Shown here in pieces: positions 1-5,023 of a DNA stretch of 5,465 nucleotides. Source of the stretch: Nitrososphaerota archaeon (GTDB taxonomy: Archaea > Thermoproteota > Nitrososphaeria > Nitrososphaerales > Nitrosopumilaceae); assembly GCA_002730325.1 (NCBI GenBank), contig PBZV01000003.1:3415-8879 (forward strand), in the 5' to 3' direction. A program made the position numbers and the translations under genes. The first letter of the stretch is position 1. The number at the start of each line of letters is the position of its first letter. Under the pieces are notes generated by a model. The model did no database searches. It saw only the letters and a program-made list of their open reading frames with translations, and was not told the origin of the DNA.

Positions 1-164
1 GCATGTTTTCCAATTGATGAATCACAACAACCTACATGACCACATGTTAAACACATTCTGATTGCTACTACTGGCAAATGTTCTTTTTCACATTCTTGAC
101 ATCCTTTAGTATTTGGTGTAATCCCTTTTTTCTCTTCAGAAAAATGACTGCATTCTTTTGGCAT
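1..164 (-). CDS. UBP-type zinc-finger protein (partial, 3' end outside window)
   Basis: The first 54 residues are visible; the rest lies beyond the left edge. They contain the ligand pattern of the ubiquitin-hydrolase (UBP) zinc finger: C5-x-H7, C22-x2-C25, then MCLTCGHVGCCDSS with C38, C41, H43 and C46, followed by G-K-H54. In eukaryotes this fold binds the free C-terminus of ubiquitin. Stand-alone prokaryotic versions exist, but their ligand is not established, so I give no biochemical function. The start is the ATG at 164-162, one nucleotide after the TAG stop of the pyrophosphatase gene. No good Shine-Dalgarno sequence is visible, so translational coupling or termination-reinitiation with the upstream gene is likely. 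The domain call is strong; the cellular role is unknown. Confidence 0.85.
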   Translation of the reverse strand, partial: MPKECSHFSEEKKGITPNTKGCQECEKEHLPVVAIRMCLTCGHVGCCDSSIGKH

Positions 165-165
165 G

Positions 166-705
166 CTAGTATTTTTTTAGAGTATCTCTGTATCTTTTAA
201 TTGATTCAATTACTACTGTTTTTGCTTCTTTAGATGATTTCCATCCCATGATTTCCACTTTTTTTCCTTCTAGTTCTTTGTAAACTTGAAAAAAGTGTGC
301 AATTTCTGAGCGATAATGATCTTCAATATTGTCAATATCTGTTGTATGTAGATATCTTGGATCATTTGTTGAAACACAAATAATTTTGTCATCTGGTTCT
401 CCATTATCTTTCATCTGAAGTAATCCTATTGGTCTGGATTCAATTAGAATTCCTGGATATGTTGGATTTGTAACTAATACTAATGCATCAAGTGGATCTC
501 CATCTTCTGACAATGTTTGAGGAATTAGCCCATAATCTCCAGGATAATGAAATGGTGAAAATAACACTCTGTCGAGTTTTATTAAATTATGTTTTTTATC
601 ATACTCATATTTGTTCATGGAACCTTTTGGAATCTCAACTATTACATTGATGATCTCTGGTATGTCATTTCCTGTTTCTATATCGTGCCAAAAATTCTTA
701 CTCAT
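166..705 (-). CDS. ppa: Inorganic pyrophosphatase, soluble family I
   Basis: This cytoplasmic enzyme hydrolyses pyrophosphate to two phosphates, pulling biosynthetic reactions such as tRNA charging and nucleic-acid synthesis forward. The 179-residue length is normal for prokaryotic family I enzymes. The active-site set is intact by comparison with the E. coli enzyme: E24, K32, E34, R46, Y54 and Y58; the signature DGDPLD with D68, D70 and D73; the second metal-binding stretch with D100, D105 and K107; and Y142-K143. The ATG at 705-703 fits the family start, and a TATA-like sequence about 28 nt upstream suggests a leaderless transcript. The UBP zinc-finger gene follows after 1 nt and is probably cotranscribed. 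I see no defects, and I am very sure of the assignment. Confidence 0.97.
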   Translation of the reverse strand: MSKNFWHDIETGNDIPEIINVIVEIPKGSMNKYEYDKKHNLIKLDRVLFSPFHYPGDYGLIPQTLSEDGDPLDALVLVTNPTYPGILIESRPIGLLQMKDNGEPDDKIICVSTNDPRYLHTTDIDNIEDHYRSEIAHFFQVYKELEGKKVEIMGWKSSKEAKTVVIESIKRYRDTLKKY

Positions 706-728
706 TTTACTTAGTTTGCAAGTCTTTC

Positions 729-738
729 AATATATGAA
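729..738 (-). promoter_or_regulatory. TATA-like box for ppa
   Basis: On the minus strand this reads TCATATATTG, centred about 28 nt upstream of the ppa ATG. This is the spacing expected when an archaeal transcript begins at or next to the start codon. There is no Shine-Dalgarno sequence between it and the ATG, which agrees with a leaderless mRNA. The assignment rests on position and base composition only. Confidence 0.5.
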
Positions 739-755
739 TTCTATGAAAAATTTGA

Positions 756-1184
756 TTAGATTAACTCATTTTGGTTATGTACCACTATGGAAATTTTTAT
801 TGTGTGTTGACCTTCAAAAATATTAGTTACTTCCCCTGTGCTAAGATCTACGCTTCTGGCTCTGAATTTGTATTCATAACTCCCATCCTCTTTTACATCC
901 ACTTGAGCAACATGTACTGGTTCCCCTCCTTTGTAAAATTGAATTATTGCTGGATATCCATTAACATGATCTGATACTGCTCCGCTAACTGCTGCCCATG
1001 GTAGTGTATTTTCTTGAGAGATATTCATAGTAATGGTAGTTTTCTCCAAACTTAATTTTTCATCAATTGGAGTAACTGTAACTGAATTTTGACTAGTTTC
1101 AGCTAAAATGTTTCCAGGAACCATCATTATTCCAAAGACCATCATAATTGATGCAATCAATACGAAATTTAATCCGAAATTCAT
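756..1184 (-). CDS. Exported Ig-like/beta-sandwich protein of unknown function
   Basis: A 142-residue protein with a hydrophobic N-terminal segment (about residues 5-22) ending in GNILA|ETSQ near residue 28, which looks like a Sec signal peptide although no basic residue precedes the core. The mature part alternates hydrophobic and polar residues as in a beta-sandwich. Residues 67-135 carry GAVSDHVNGYPAIIQFYKGG, then HVAQVDVKEDGSYEYKFRAR and HTIKISIVV, a pattern like Ig-like or carboxypeptidase-regulatory domains in thaumarchaeal surface proteins (my recollection, not a search). N54-I-S is one possible N-glycosylation sequon. There is no anchor or C-terminal membrane helix, so it is probably released or held by other envelope proteins. 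The ATG at 1184 has a TATA-like box about 28 nt upstream. Export is well supported; the function is unknown. Confidence 0.8.
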   Translation of the reverse strand: MNFGLNFVLIASIMMVFGIMMVPGNILAETSQNSVTVTPIDEKLSLEKTTITMNISQENTLPWAAVSGAVSDHVNGYPAIIQFYKGGEPVHVAQVDVKEDGSYEYKFRARSVDLSTGEVTNIFEGQHTIKISIVVHNQNELI

Positions 1185-1207
1185 TTCATTGATATTCTTT
1201 AATTATC

Positions 1208-1217
1208 CTTTAAAAAA
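1208..1217 (-). promoter_or_regulatory. TATA-like box for the exported protein gene
   Basis: On the minus strand this reads TTTTTTAAAG, centred about 28 nt before the ATG at 1184. It is the best A/T promoter element in the 79-nt gap to the zinc-finger gene, and its position implies a leaderless transcript. Confidence 0.45.
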
Positions 1218-1263
1218 TTTATTACTAATTTGCACTATGTTTTGTCTAGTAAATAAATTAGTT

Positions 1264-1395
1264 TTATGGTAACTCTTCTTCCAAATCTGAACATGCTGCA
1301 TGTACCCATTGGTCTTTTGAATTTTTCAAAATTTGTTTTCCAGTTTTTATTTCTCCCCCACATTCTACACATTTTCCATTAAATCTGGCTTTCAT
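1264..1395 (-). CDS. 43-residue zinc-finger miniprotein, PARP-finger-like
   Basis: A complete small frame runs from ATG at 1395 to TAA at 1264-1266. It encodes four putative zinc ligands, C9-x2-C12 and H32-x2-C35, in the order C-C-H-C. The contexts CVECGGEIKTGKQI and QWVHAAC resemble a shortened PARP-type zinc finger (CxxCG.xI..G ... W.H..C). The last residues (SDLEEELP) are acidic. Cysteine spacing, codon-like composition and a promoter-like element at leaderless distance make this a real gene despite its size. DNA or RNA binding is possible for such a finger, but nothing in the sequence proves it. It lies between tRNA-Val and the exported protein gene, with no sign of an operon with either. 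Confidence 0.75.
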   Translation of the reverse strand: MKARFNGKCVECGGEIKTGKQILKNSKDQWVHAACSDLEEELP

Positions 1396-1414
1396 CTTTT
1401 TTCTTTAATTTAAT

Positions 1415-1428
1415 CTAATTTTAATTAG
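1415..1428 (-). promoter_or_regulatory. AT-rich inverted repeat, likely TATA region of the zinc-finger miniprotein
   Basis: The plus strand reads CTAATT-TT-AATTAG, six-base arms around a TT. Its centre is about 26-27 nt upstream of the miniprotein ATG at 1395, the TATA position for a leaderless gene. It begins 6 nt beyond the 3' end of the tRNA, so it could instead act at the end of the tRNA transcript. The role is inferred from position. Confidence 0.4.
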
Positions 1429-1434
1429 AGGGTA

Positions 1435-1528
1435 TGGACCGGATGGGATTTGAACCCACGACCTTTGCGGGAATTTCTTCCTTACGCAGTGTGAGTGCGT
1501 CATCCAAACCAAACTAGACGACCAGTCC
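1435..1528 (-). tRNA. tRNA-Val (anticodon CAC) with an 18-19 nt insertion, probably a non-canonical intron
   Basis: The cloverleaf reads on the minus strand. The acceptor is GGACTGG paired with CCGGTCC (one G-T wobble), with discriminator A at 1435 and no encoded CCA. The D stem is GTCT/GGAT. The anticodon stem is ACGCA/TGCGT around the loop CTCACAC, placing CAC at 1493-1491, which reads valine GUG codons. The T arm is GTGGG-TTCAAAT-CCCAT. The length is 94 nt instead of about 75, because the variable region (1460-1483) has 24 nt instead of about 5. Valine tRNAs are class I, so this is probably an intron at a non-canonical site rather than a long variable arm. The extra part contains a GGAA-GAAA-TTCC hairpin and lies between two AAGG copies. 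I did not find a clean bulge-helix-bulge. Confidence 0.85.
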
Positions 1529-1622
1529 AACAAATTTGTATAAAGACAAGCTTTTTTGTCTTTAGATTTTGAATATTCTGTAATTACCATGTCTTTTTGA
1601 ACTGATTTTTAAAATATTTCAT

Positions 1623-1871
1623 ATGTCTTTACAGGAATTTGATTCATTAATTGATCGAATGAAATTAGCATTTGAGTATGCTGAAAATCTTGGACAATAT
1701 GTGGATGCTGCAAAAATCTTATTTCAAATGAATGAACAATTACCCGATGATCTTCAGTTGTTTTTTGAAGAGTTGGATGATCCTGAATCTGCAAAATCAT
1801 TTACTGCCAAATATTTTACTGAACTAAAGACTGTAATTGTTGAACATAGACAAAGATTGATGAATTTTTAA
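1623..1871 (+). CDS. Unknown 82-residue acidic helical protein
   Basis: I do not recognise this family. It is the only plus-strand gene in the window. The product is predicted to be almost entirely helical and acidic, with a loop around residues 39-43 (QLPDD) and a second near 52-56 (DDPES). There is no signal peptide, membrane segment or cysteine. It is preferred over the opposite-strand frame because its residue composition is protein-like. The TAA stop lies 2 nt from the convergent end of eL40, leaving no room for separate terminators. The start is uncertain: the ATG at 1623 gives 82 residues, but a TATA-like stretch at 1606-1616 lies too close to it and would suit the in-frame ATG at 1659 (70 residues). 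Confidence 0.7.
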   Translation: MSLQEFDSLIDRMKLAFEYAENLGQYVDAAKILFQMNEQLPDDLQLFFEELDDPESAKSFTAKYFTELKTVIVEHRQRLMNF

Positions 1872-1873
1872 TT

Positions 1874-2041
1874 CTATTTCTTAACGCCGAGATTTCTATT
1901 CTTTAATCGTAAGTATGGATTTCTGCATTTTCTGCATCTTGTTGCACCTATATCATTTCTACATCCACATTTGAAACATATTCTCATTACAAGACGTGCT
2001 TGTTGTGCTATGCGTTTCTTTTCAGGATCAGTGATAGGCAT
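1874..2041 (-). CDS. rpl40e: 50S ribosomal protein eL40 (L40e)
   Basis: This 55-residue frame matches the archaeal L40e protein of the large ribosomal subunit. A basic N-terminal helix (DPEKKRIAQQARLVMRIC) leads into a zinc ribbon with C22-x2-C25 and C36-x2-C39, spanning CFKCGCRNDIGATRCRKC, then a short basic tail (NPYLRLKNRNLGVKK). C27 is an additional cysteine. Archaeal L40e proteins are normally about 50-60 residues. In eukaryotes the orthologue is made as a ubiquitin fusion; here it stands alone. The ATG at 2041 has a GGAG Shine-Dalgarno sequence 8 nt upstream (2050-2053). The gene starts 31 nt after sucD ends, so it is probably the third gene of the suc operon, perhaps with its own promoter as well. 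Confidence 0.93.
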   Translation of the reverse strand: MPITDPEKKRIAQQARLVMRICFKCGCRNDIGATRCRKCRNPYLRLKNRNLGVKK

Positions 2042-2049
2042 TTGTATTT

Positions 2050-2053
2050 CTCC
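2050..2053 (-). promoter_or_regulatory. Shine-Dalgarno sequence of eL40
   Basis: GGAG on the minus strand lies 8 nt before the ATG at 2041. It supports that start and implies translation from a longer mRNA, that is, readthrough from sucCD. Confidence 0.55.
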
Positions 2054-2065
2054 AAAATCTCTCTC

Positions 2066-2072
2066 TTTTATT
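2066..2072 (-). promoter_or_regulatory. Possible TATA-like box for eL40
   Basis: AATAAAA on the minus strand is centred about 28 nt before the eL40 ATG, next to the sucD stop at 2073-2075. It would give a leaderless transcript starting near 2042 and lacking the GGAG site at 2050-2053. The box therefore competes with the reading of eL40 as a downstream operon gene; both may apply. Confidence 0.3.
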
Positions 2073-2990
2073 CTAATCGGATTTTTCCATTTTTCCTGCT
2101 AGTAAAACTGGTACTTCTGTGGGTCTTTTTGCCACTGGAATGTTTGCTTTGTTAAACATTGATATTTTAGATTCTGCAGATCCATACGTTCCCATAACAA
2201 TTGCTCCTGCATGTCCCATCCTTTTCTCTTTAGGTGCTGCTCTTCCTGCAATGTATGCTACAGTTGGTTTGTTAAATCCACTATCCATTATTCGTTGAGC
2301 TAAAATTTCTTCCGAGTCTCCGCCTATCTCTCCAACCACAACCATTCCATCCAAGTCTGGAATATCTTTTACCATCTCAAATGCATCAATTAATCGTGTT
2401 CCGTTTACTGGATCTCCTCCAATCCCAATTGTTATTGATTGTCCAAATCCTGCATTAGTTAATGCGTCTGAAATTTCATAAAGCAATGTTCCACTCTTTG
2501 ATAAAACTGCAATTCTACCTGCTTTGAAAGGCATTGGTGGCATAATTCCAATTTTAATTAATTCTGGAATCATAATTCCTGGTGTATTTGGACCAATGAT
2601 CACTGCCCCTTTTTGATTTGCAAGTTCTAATACTTCCATTGTATCTCTAATGGGCACATGTTCTGGAATTGCAACTAGTAATTTGATTCCAGCATTTAGT
2701 GCTTCTTTTGCTGCACCTAAGAAAAATTTTGCTGGCACGAATATTATTGAAATTTTTGCATTTGTAGCATCAACTGCTTCTTGCATTGTATTGTAAATTG
2801 GAACTGCATCATCAAATTTTTGACCTCCTTTTCCTGGGGTGACTCCTGCAACCACATTTGTTCCATATGAAATCATGTTTCTTGCATGTAGTGAACCATA
2901 TGCTCCAGTGATTCCTTGTACAATCACTCCTTTTTTCTCATAATCTGAATCTTCTGGAATTCCTTTTAGTATCTCAAAAATATCCGTCAA
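2073..2990 (-). CDS. sucD: Succinyl-CoA synthetase (ADP-forming), alpha subunit
   Basis: With the beta subunit this enzyme interconverts succinyl-CoA, NDP and phosphate with succinate, NTP and CoA. The 305 residues exceed the 289 of E. coli, mostly through about 16 extra N-terminal residues. The CoA-binding Rossmann domain shows QGITGAYGSLHA (25-36) and TPGKGG (51-56). GPNTPG (133-138) replaces E. coli GPNCPG. GRIAVLSKSGTLLYE (158-172), GIGGDP (189-194) and GEIGG (220-224) follow. The catalytic phosphohistidine is H260 in KRMGHAGAI. The start is TTG at 2990-2988, overlapping the sucC TGA stop as TTGA; it is chosen because GGGAG lies 7 nt upstream and no early in-frame ATG exists. In an ammonia-oxidising archaeon it would connect the incomplete citric-acid cycle with succinyl-CoA of the hydroxypropionate/hydroxybutyrate cycle (inferred). 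Confidence 0.95.
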   Translation of the reverse strand: MTDIFEILKGIPEDSDYEKKGVIVQGITGAYGSLHARNMISYGTNVVAGVTPGKGGQKFDDAVPIYNTMQEAVDATNAKISIIFVPAKFFLGAAKEALNAGIKLLVAIPEHVPIRDTMEVLELANQKGAVIIGPNTPGIMIPELIKIGIMPPMPFKAGRIAVLSKSGTLLYEISDALTNAGFGQSITIGIGGDPVNGTRLIDAFEMVKDIPDLDGMVVVGEIGGDSEEILAQRIMDSGFNKPTVAYIAGRAAPKEKRMGHAGAIVMGTYGSAESKISMFNKANIPVAKRPTEVPVLLAGKMEKSD

Positions 2991-4093
2991 TTTTTTACTC
3001 CCATAACTGCAGCATTGATTGCTTCTTCTACTGTGGTGAAAATTTTAGTCCTAGAGCCTTTTAGCATTTCAGTTGCTTTTTCTGATTCTGTTCCCTTTAA
3101 TCTTGAAAATACTGGTAAGTCAATTAAATTATCCTCGTAAGCTTTGAGAAATGCTTCTGCAACAACTGTTGTTTTTACAATTCCTCCATAGAGGTTTACA
3201 AGTATTCCTTTCACTCTATCTAATTTACTAATCAAAGTTAATGCTTCATACACTGATTCTGTTGTTGCACCTCCACCTACATCTAAGAAACATGCTGGTT
3301 TTCCACCATTGTCCGATAACATGTCAAGAGTTGACATAACAAGTCCTGCCCCATTTCCAACTACTGCAATATCTCCATCTAATTCTACTAAAGAAAATCC
3401 ACTTTTTTCAGCTCTTTCTTCAATCTCTGTTTTTTCTTGATATTTTTGTAATTCATCGTGTCTGAAATTACTATTGTCATCGGTAACAAATTTTCCATCT
3501 AATGCCATGATTGAACCATCTTGCATTATTGCAAGTGGATTGATTTCTACAAGTTCTGCCTCTTTCTCAATTGTAAGTTTTGATAATTTTTTTAAAGTAT
3601 CTACAAATCCTTCTGCTGTTTTACCATCAAGTTCCATTTCTTTAGCAACCTCTTTTGCAAGTTCATCTGAAACTTCTCCTAATCCTACCTCTTTGATAAT
3701 TTGATTTTTAACCGATTCAATTTCAACTCCTCCTTCTACTGATGCAATAATTGTATAACATCTCTTTGAACGGTTTAAAAATAATGATAGATACAACTCT
3801 TTTTTGATATCTGCCATCTTTTCAAGAAGAATTGCTCTTGCTTTTTCTCCCTTTATTGTTAGATCCATGACTTGAGGATATTTTAACTCAAATTCATCAT
3901 CATTTTGACATTTTTGAATGCCTCCTGCTTTTCCTCTACCTCCAACTGGAACTTGTATTTTAATTACGAATGGATATCCTAATTCTTTTGCATGTTTTCG
4001 TCCTTCTTCAATATTTGTAGATGATATGCTATCAAGAAGATTTATTCCATATTCTCGAAATAATTCCTTGGCTTGAAACTCTAATAACTGCAT
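2987..4093 (-). CDS. sucC: Succinyl-CoA synthetase (ADP-forming), beta subunit
   Basis: This is the nucleotide-binding ATP-grasp subunit that works with the alpha subunit encoded next. At 368 residues it is slightly shorter than E. coli SucC (388). The N-terminal ATP-grasp fold has K45 and the glycine-rich loop GGRGKAGG (51-58). EINPLA (183-188) and ALDGKFVTDDNSNFR (197-211) supply the Mg-nucleotide site. The C-terminal ligase domain shows GNGAGLVMSTLD (246-257), FLDVGGGAT (269-277) and LVNLYGGIVKTT (298-309), which face the alpha subunit in known structures. The ATG at 4093 begins the conserved LLEFQAKELF start of the family. A TATA-like box about 27 nt upstream suggests a leaderless first gene. 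The stop overlaps the start of sucD. Nucleotide specificity (ATP or GTP) cannot be read from the sequence. Confidence 0.95.
   Translation of the reverse strand: MQLLEFQAKELFREYGINLLDSISSTNIEEGRKHAKELGYPFVIKIQVPVGGRGKAGGIQKCQNDDEFELKYPQVMDLTIKGEKARAILLEKMADIKKELYLSLFLNRSKRCYTIIASVEGGVEIESVKNQIIKEVGLGEVSDELAKEVAKEMELDGKTAEGFVDTLKKLSKLTIEKEAELVEINPLAIMQDGSIMALDGKFVTDDNSNFRHDELQKYQEKTEIEERAEKSGFSLVELDGDIAVVGNGAGLVMSTLDMLSDNGGKPACFLDVGGGATTESVYEALTLISKLDRVKGILVNLYGGIVKTTVVAEAFLKAYEDNLIDLPVFSRLKGTESEKATEMLKGSRTKIFTTVEEAINAAVMGVKN
2998..3002 (-). promoter_or_regulatory. Shine-Dalgarno sequence that fixes the sucD TTG start
   Basis: GGGAG on the minus strand lies inside the last codons of sucC, 7 nt before TTG at 2990. 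It selects this unusual start codon and explains how the overlapping second gene is translated. Confidence 0.65.
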
Positions 4094-4116
4094 GCAGAAT
4101 TCTTGATTTTTTCGGT

Positions 4117-4126
4117 CTTTATTAAT
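4117..4126 (-). promoter_or_regulatory. TATA-like box for sucC-sucD-eL40
   Basis: AATTAATAAAGA-like sequence on the minus strand is centred about 27 nt upstream of the sucC ATG, within the 39-nt gap to the next gene. It implies that sucC opens its own transcript and that the mRNA is leaderless. Confidence 0.45.
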
Positions 4127-4132
4127 TATGAG

Positions 4133-4462
4133 TTATTTGAATTGCTCTTCAAGAAAATCAATCATTTCTAAAAAACGATCTTTACTTTTTCTAAGTAATT
4201 CTTGAGGATATTCCTCAATTGTGAAAACAGTCTGTTGATGAAAATTTGGTACTAAGACTCCTCCTGATGTTACCATTTGTTCAATCACAAATCCTTTGGT
4301 TAGGGTACACACAATTTCTTCATATGCTTCTTCTTCTTCTTCTAAGGTTTGTCTGAAAAGAACAATTGGTCTGTTTGTTTTTTCAACAATTTTTGAACCT
4401 TTTTCTAATAGATCTACTAATTGTTGAATTTGCCAAGTATCCAGACTGATCTGTTTTACCAT
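4133..4462 (-). CDS. Unknown 109-residue acidic protein
   Basis: I do not recognise the family. Residues 1-28 look helical (DTWQIQQLVDLLEKGSKIVEK). A strand with PIVLFRQ follows, then a run of acidic residues (LEEEEEAYEEI, about 40-50). The middle shows strands around CTLTKGFVIEQMV and TVFTIEEY, and the end is an acidic helix (RFLEMIDFLEEQF). There is no signal peptide or membrane segment, and a single cysteine (C52), so it is probably a small cytoplasmic alpha/beta protein. The start at ATG 4462 is supported by a TATA-like box 25 nt upstream. It is transcribed in the same direction as sucC, 39 nt before it, but sucC has its own promoter-like element. The reading frame is convincing; the role is unknown. 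Confidence 0.75.
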   Translation of the reverse strand: MVKQISLDTWQIQQLVDLLEKGSKIVEKTNRPIVLFRQTLEEEEEAYEEIVCTLTKGFVIEQMVTSGGVLVPNFHQQTVFTIEEYPQELLRKSKDRFLEMIDFLEEQFK

Positions 4463-4482
4463 GCATATATTATGGGATTTTT

Positions 4483-4490
4483 CTATTTAA
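4483..4490 (-). promoter_or_regulatory. TATA-like box for the 109-residue protein gene
   Basis: TTAAATAG on the minus strand is centred about 25 nt upstream of the ATG at 4462. It is a good match in sequence and spacing to an archaeal leaderless promoter. Confidence 0.5.
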
Positions 4491-4520
4491 CCGTGACAAA
4501 ACAAGGAATTTTTACTATTT

Positions 4521-4558
4521 GTTATCAATTAAATCAACATTATAATTAATTTGATAAC
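4521..4558. repeat. AT-rich inverted repeat, GTTATCAA arms
   Basis: Perfect 8-base arms GTTATCAA (4521-4528) and TTGATAAC (4551-4558) flank a 22-nt centre. The pairing continues inward through ATTAA/TTAAT with a single bulged base. It lies between the end of the Dps remnant and the promoter of the 109-residue protein gene, about 30 nt upstream of that TATA box. A regulator-binding site or a transcript-end hairpin are both possible; no T-run follows it on either strand, which argues against a classic terminator. Confidence 0.6.
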
Positions 4559-4576
4559 GAGAAAATGAATTGAGTT

Positions 4577-4936
4577 TTATCCCATATCTAAAGCTCTGGA
4601 GTGTTTTCTTGTATGTGGTTTTTCACCTGCATACTTTCTTCTCATGTGTCCTGATGGTCTTCCGTAAATTAATTCTAAGAACCAAGACTCATGTTCAATC
4701 TCCTCATCTAGAATACCTTTTGCAATATCATATGTTGTAGGATCTTTTCCTAGTGTCGTCTTACAAATCTTACACCAATTTACAATTGTGCCTTGTCCTG
4801 CTTTGAGGCATTTTTCTAGAATTGCCTTATGATCTGTTGGATTTGCTGGAAGTTGTAGAAATTCACATCCAGAAATTTTGATAAATTCTGTTGCATCATT
4901 TGGAAGTGAACCTCCTAATTGGAAGGCTATTTTGTT
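4577..4936 (-). pseudogene. dps: Dps/ferritin-like protein, N-terminal part missing
   Basis: An open frame of 119 codons encodes the C-terminal part of a Dps-like iron-storage protein of the archaeal type, in which four-helix subunits oxidise and store iron and protect DNA from peroxide. The recognisable parts are FQLGGSLPNDATEF (end of helix B), GKDPTTYDIAKGILDEEIEHESWF with the E-x-x-H metal motif, and PSGH near the end. A basic tail (KYAGEKPHTRKHSRALDMG) follows. The frame is closed upstream by TAA at 4939-4937 and contains no ATG, GTG or TTG until the Met at residue 98. The first two helices, roughly 65-80 residues carrying other ferroxidase ligands, are absent in the sequence before it. 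The remaining part is well preserved, so the loss looks recent. An assembly error is the main alternative. Confidence 0.8.
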
Positions 4937-4948
4937 TTAGAAATGAGT

Positions 4949-5005
4949 TTCCAGAGAATTCTTGGGAAAATATTAGTTGGGGACTAAATATTAGGTTCTC
5001 TGGAA
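4949..5005. repeat. 10-bp inverted repeat upstream of the Dps remnant
   Basis: TTCCAGAGAA (4949-4958) and TTCTCTGGAA (4996-5005) are perfect 10-base arms separated by 37 nt. A second, imperfect pairing lies inside it (AATATTAGT against ACTAAATATT). It sits 12 nt upstream of the stop that closes the Dps frame. It could be an operator near the start of the former Dps transcript or a scar of the event that removed the N-terminus. Confidence 0.65.
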
Positions 5006-5023
5006 TGAATCTTGTTTAATGTT

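Noticed and set aside
611..974. Two plus-strand frames opposite ppa and the exported protein gene
   Set aside because: Both are antisense to well supported genes and have no promoter or family resemblance.
1539..1544. TTTATA on the minus strand as the TATA box of tRNA-Val
   Set aside because: It lies only about 11-16 nt before the mature 5' end, which would start transcription inside the tRNA.
1405..1590. A 61-codon minus-strand frame
   Set aside because: It runs across the whole tRNA-Val gene; the codons are explained by the tRNA sequence.
1609..1800. A 63-codon minus-strand frame opposite the 82-residue gene
   Set aside because: Its composition (many His, Gln, Phe, Ile) looks like the antisense of an acidic helical protein, and the plus-strand frame is longer and more protein-like.
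3474..3704. A 76-codon plus-strand frame within sucC
   Set aside because: It is a Ser-rich antisense shadow of a clearly conserved enzyme.
4800..4885. AGGAGG followed by ATGATG inside the Dps remnant, as a possible new start
   Set aside because: The ATGs are out of the Dps frame and lead to a stop after roughly 27 codons with no recognisable product.
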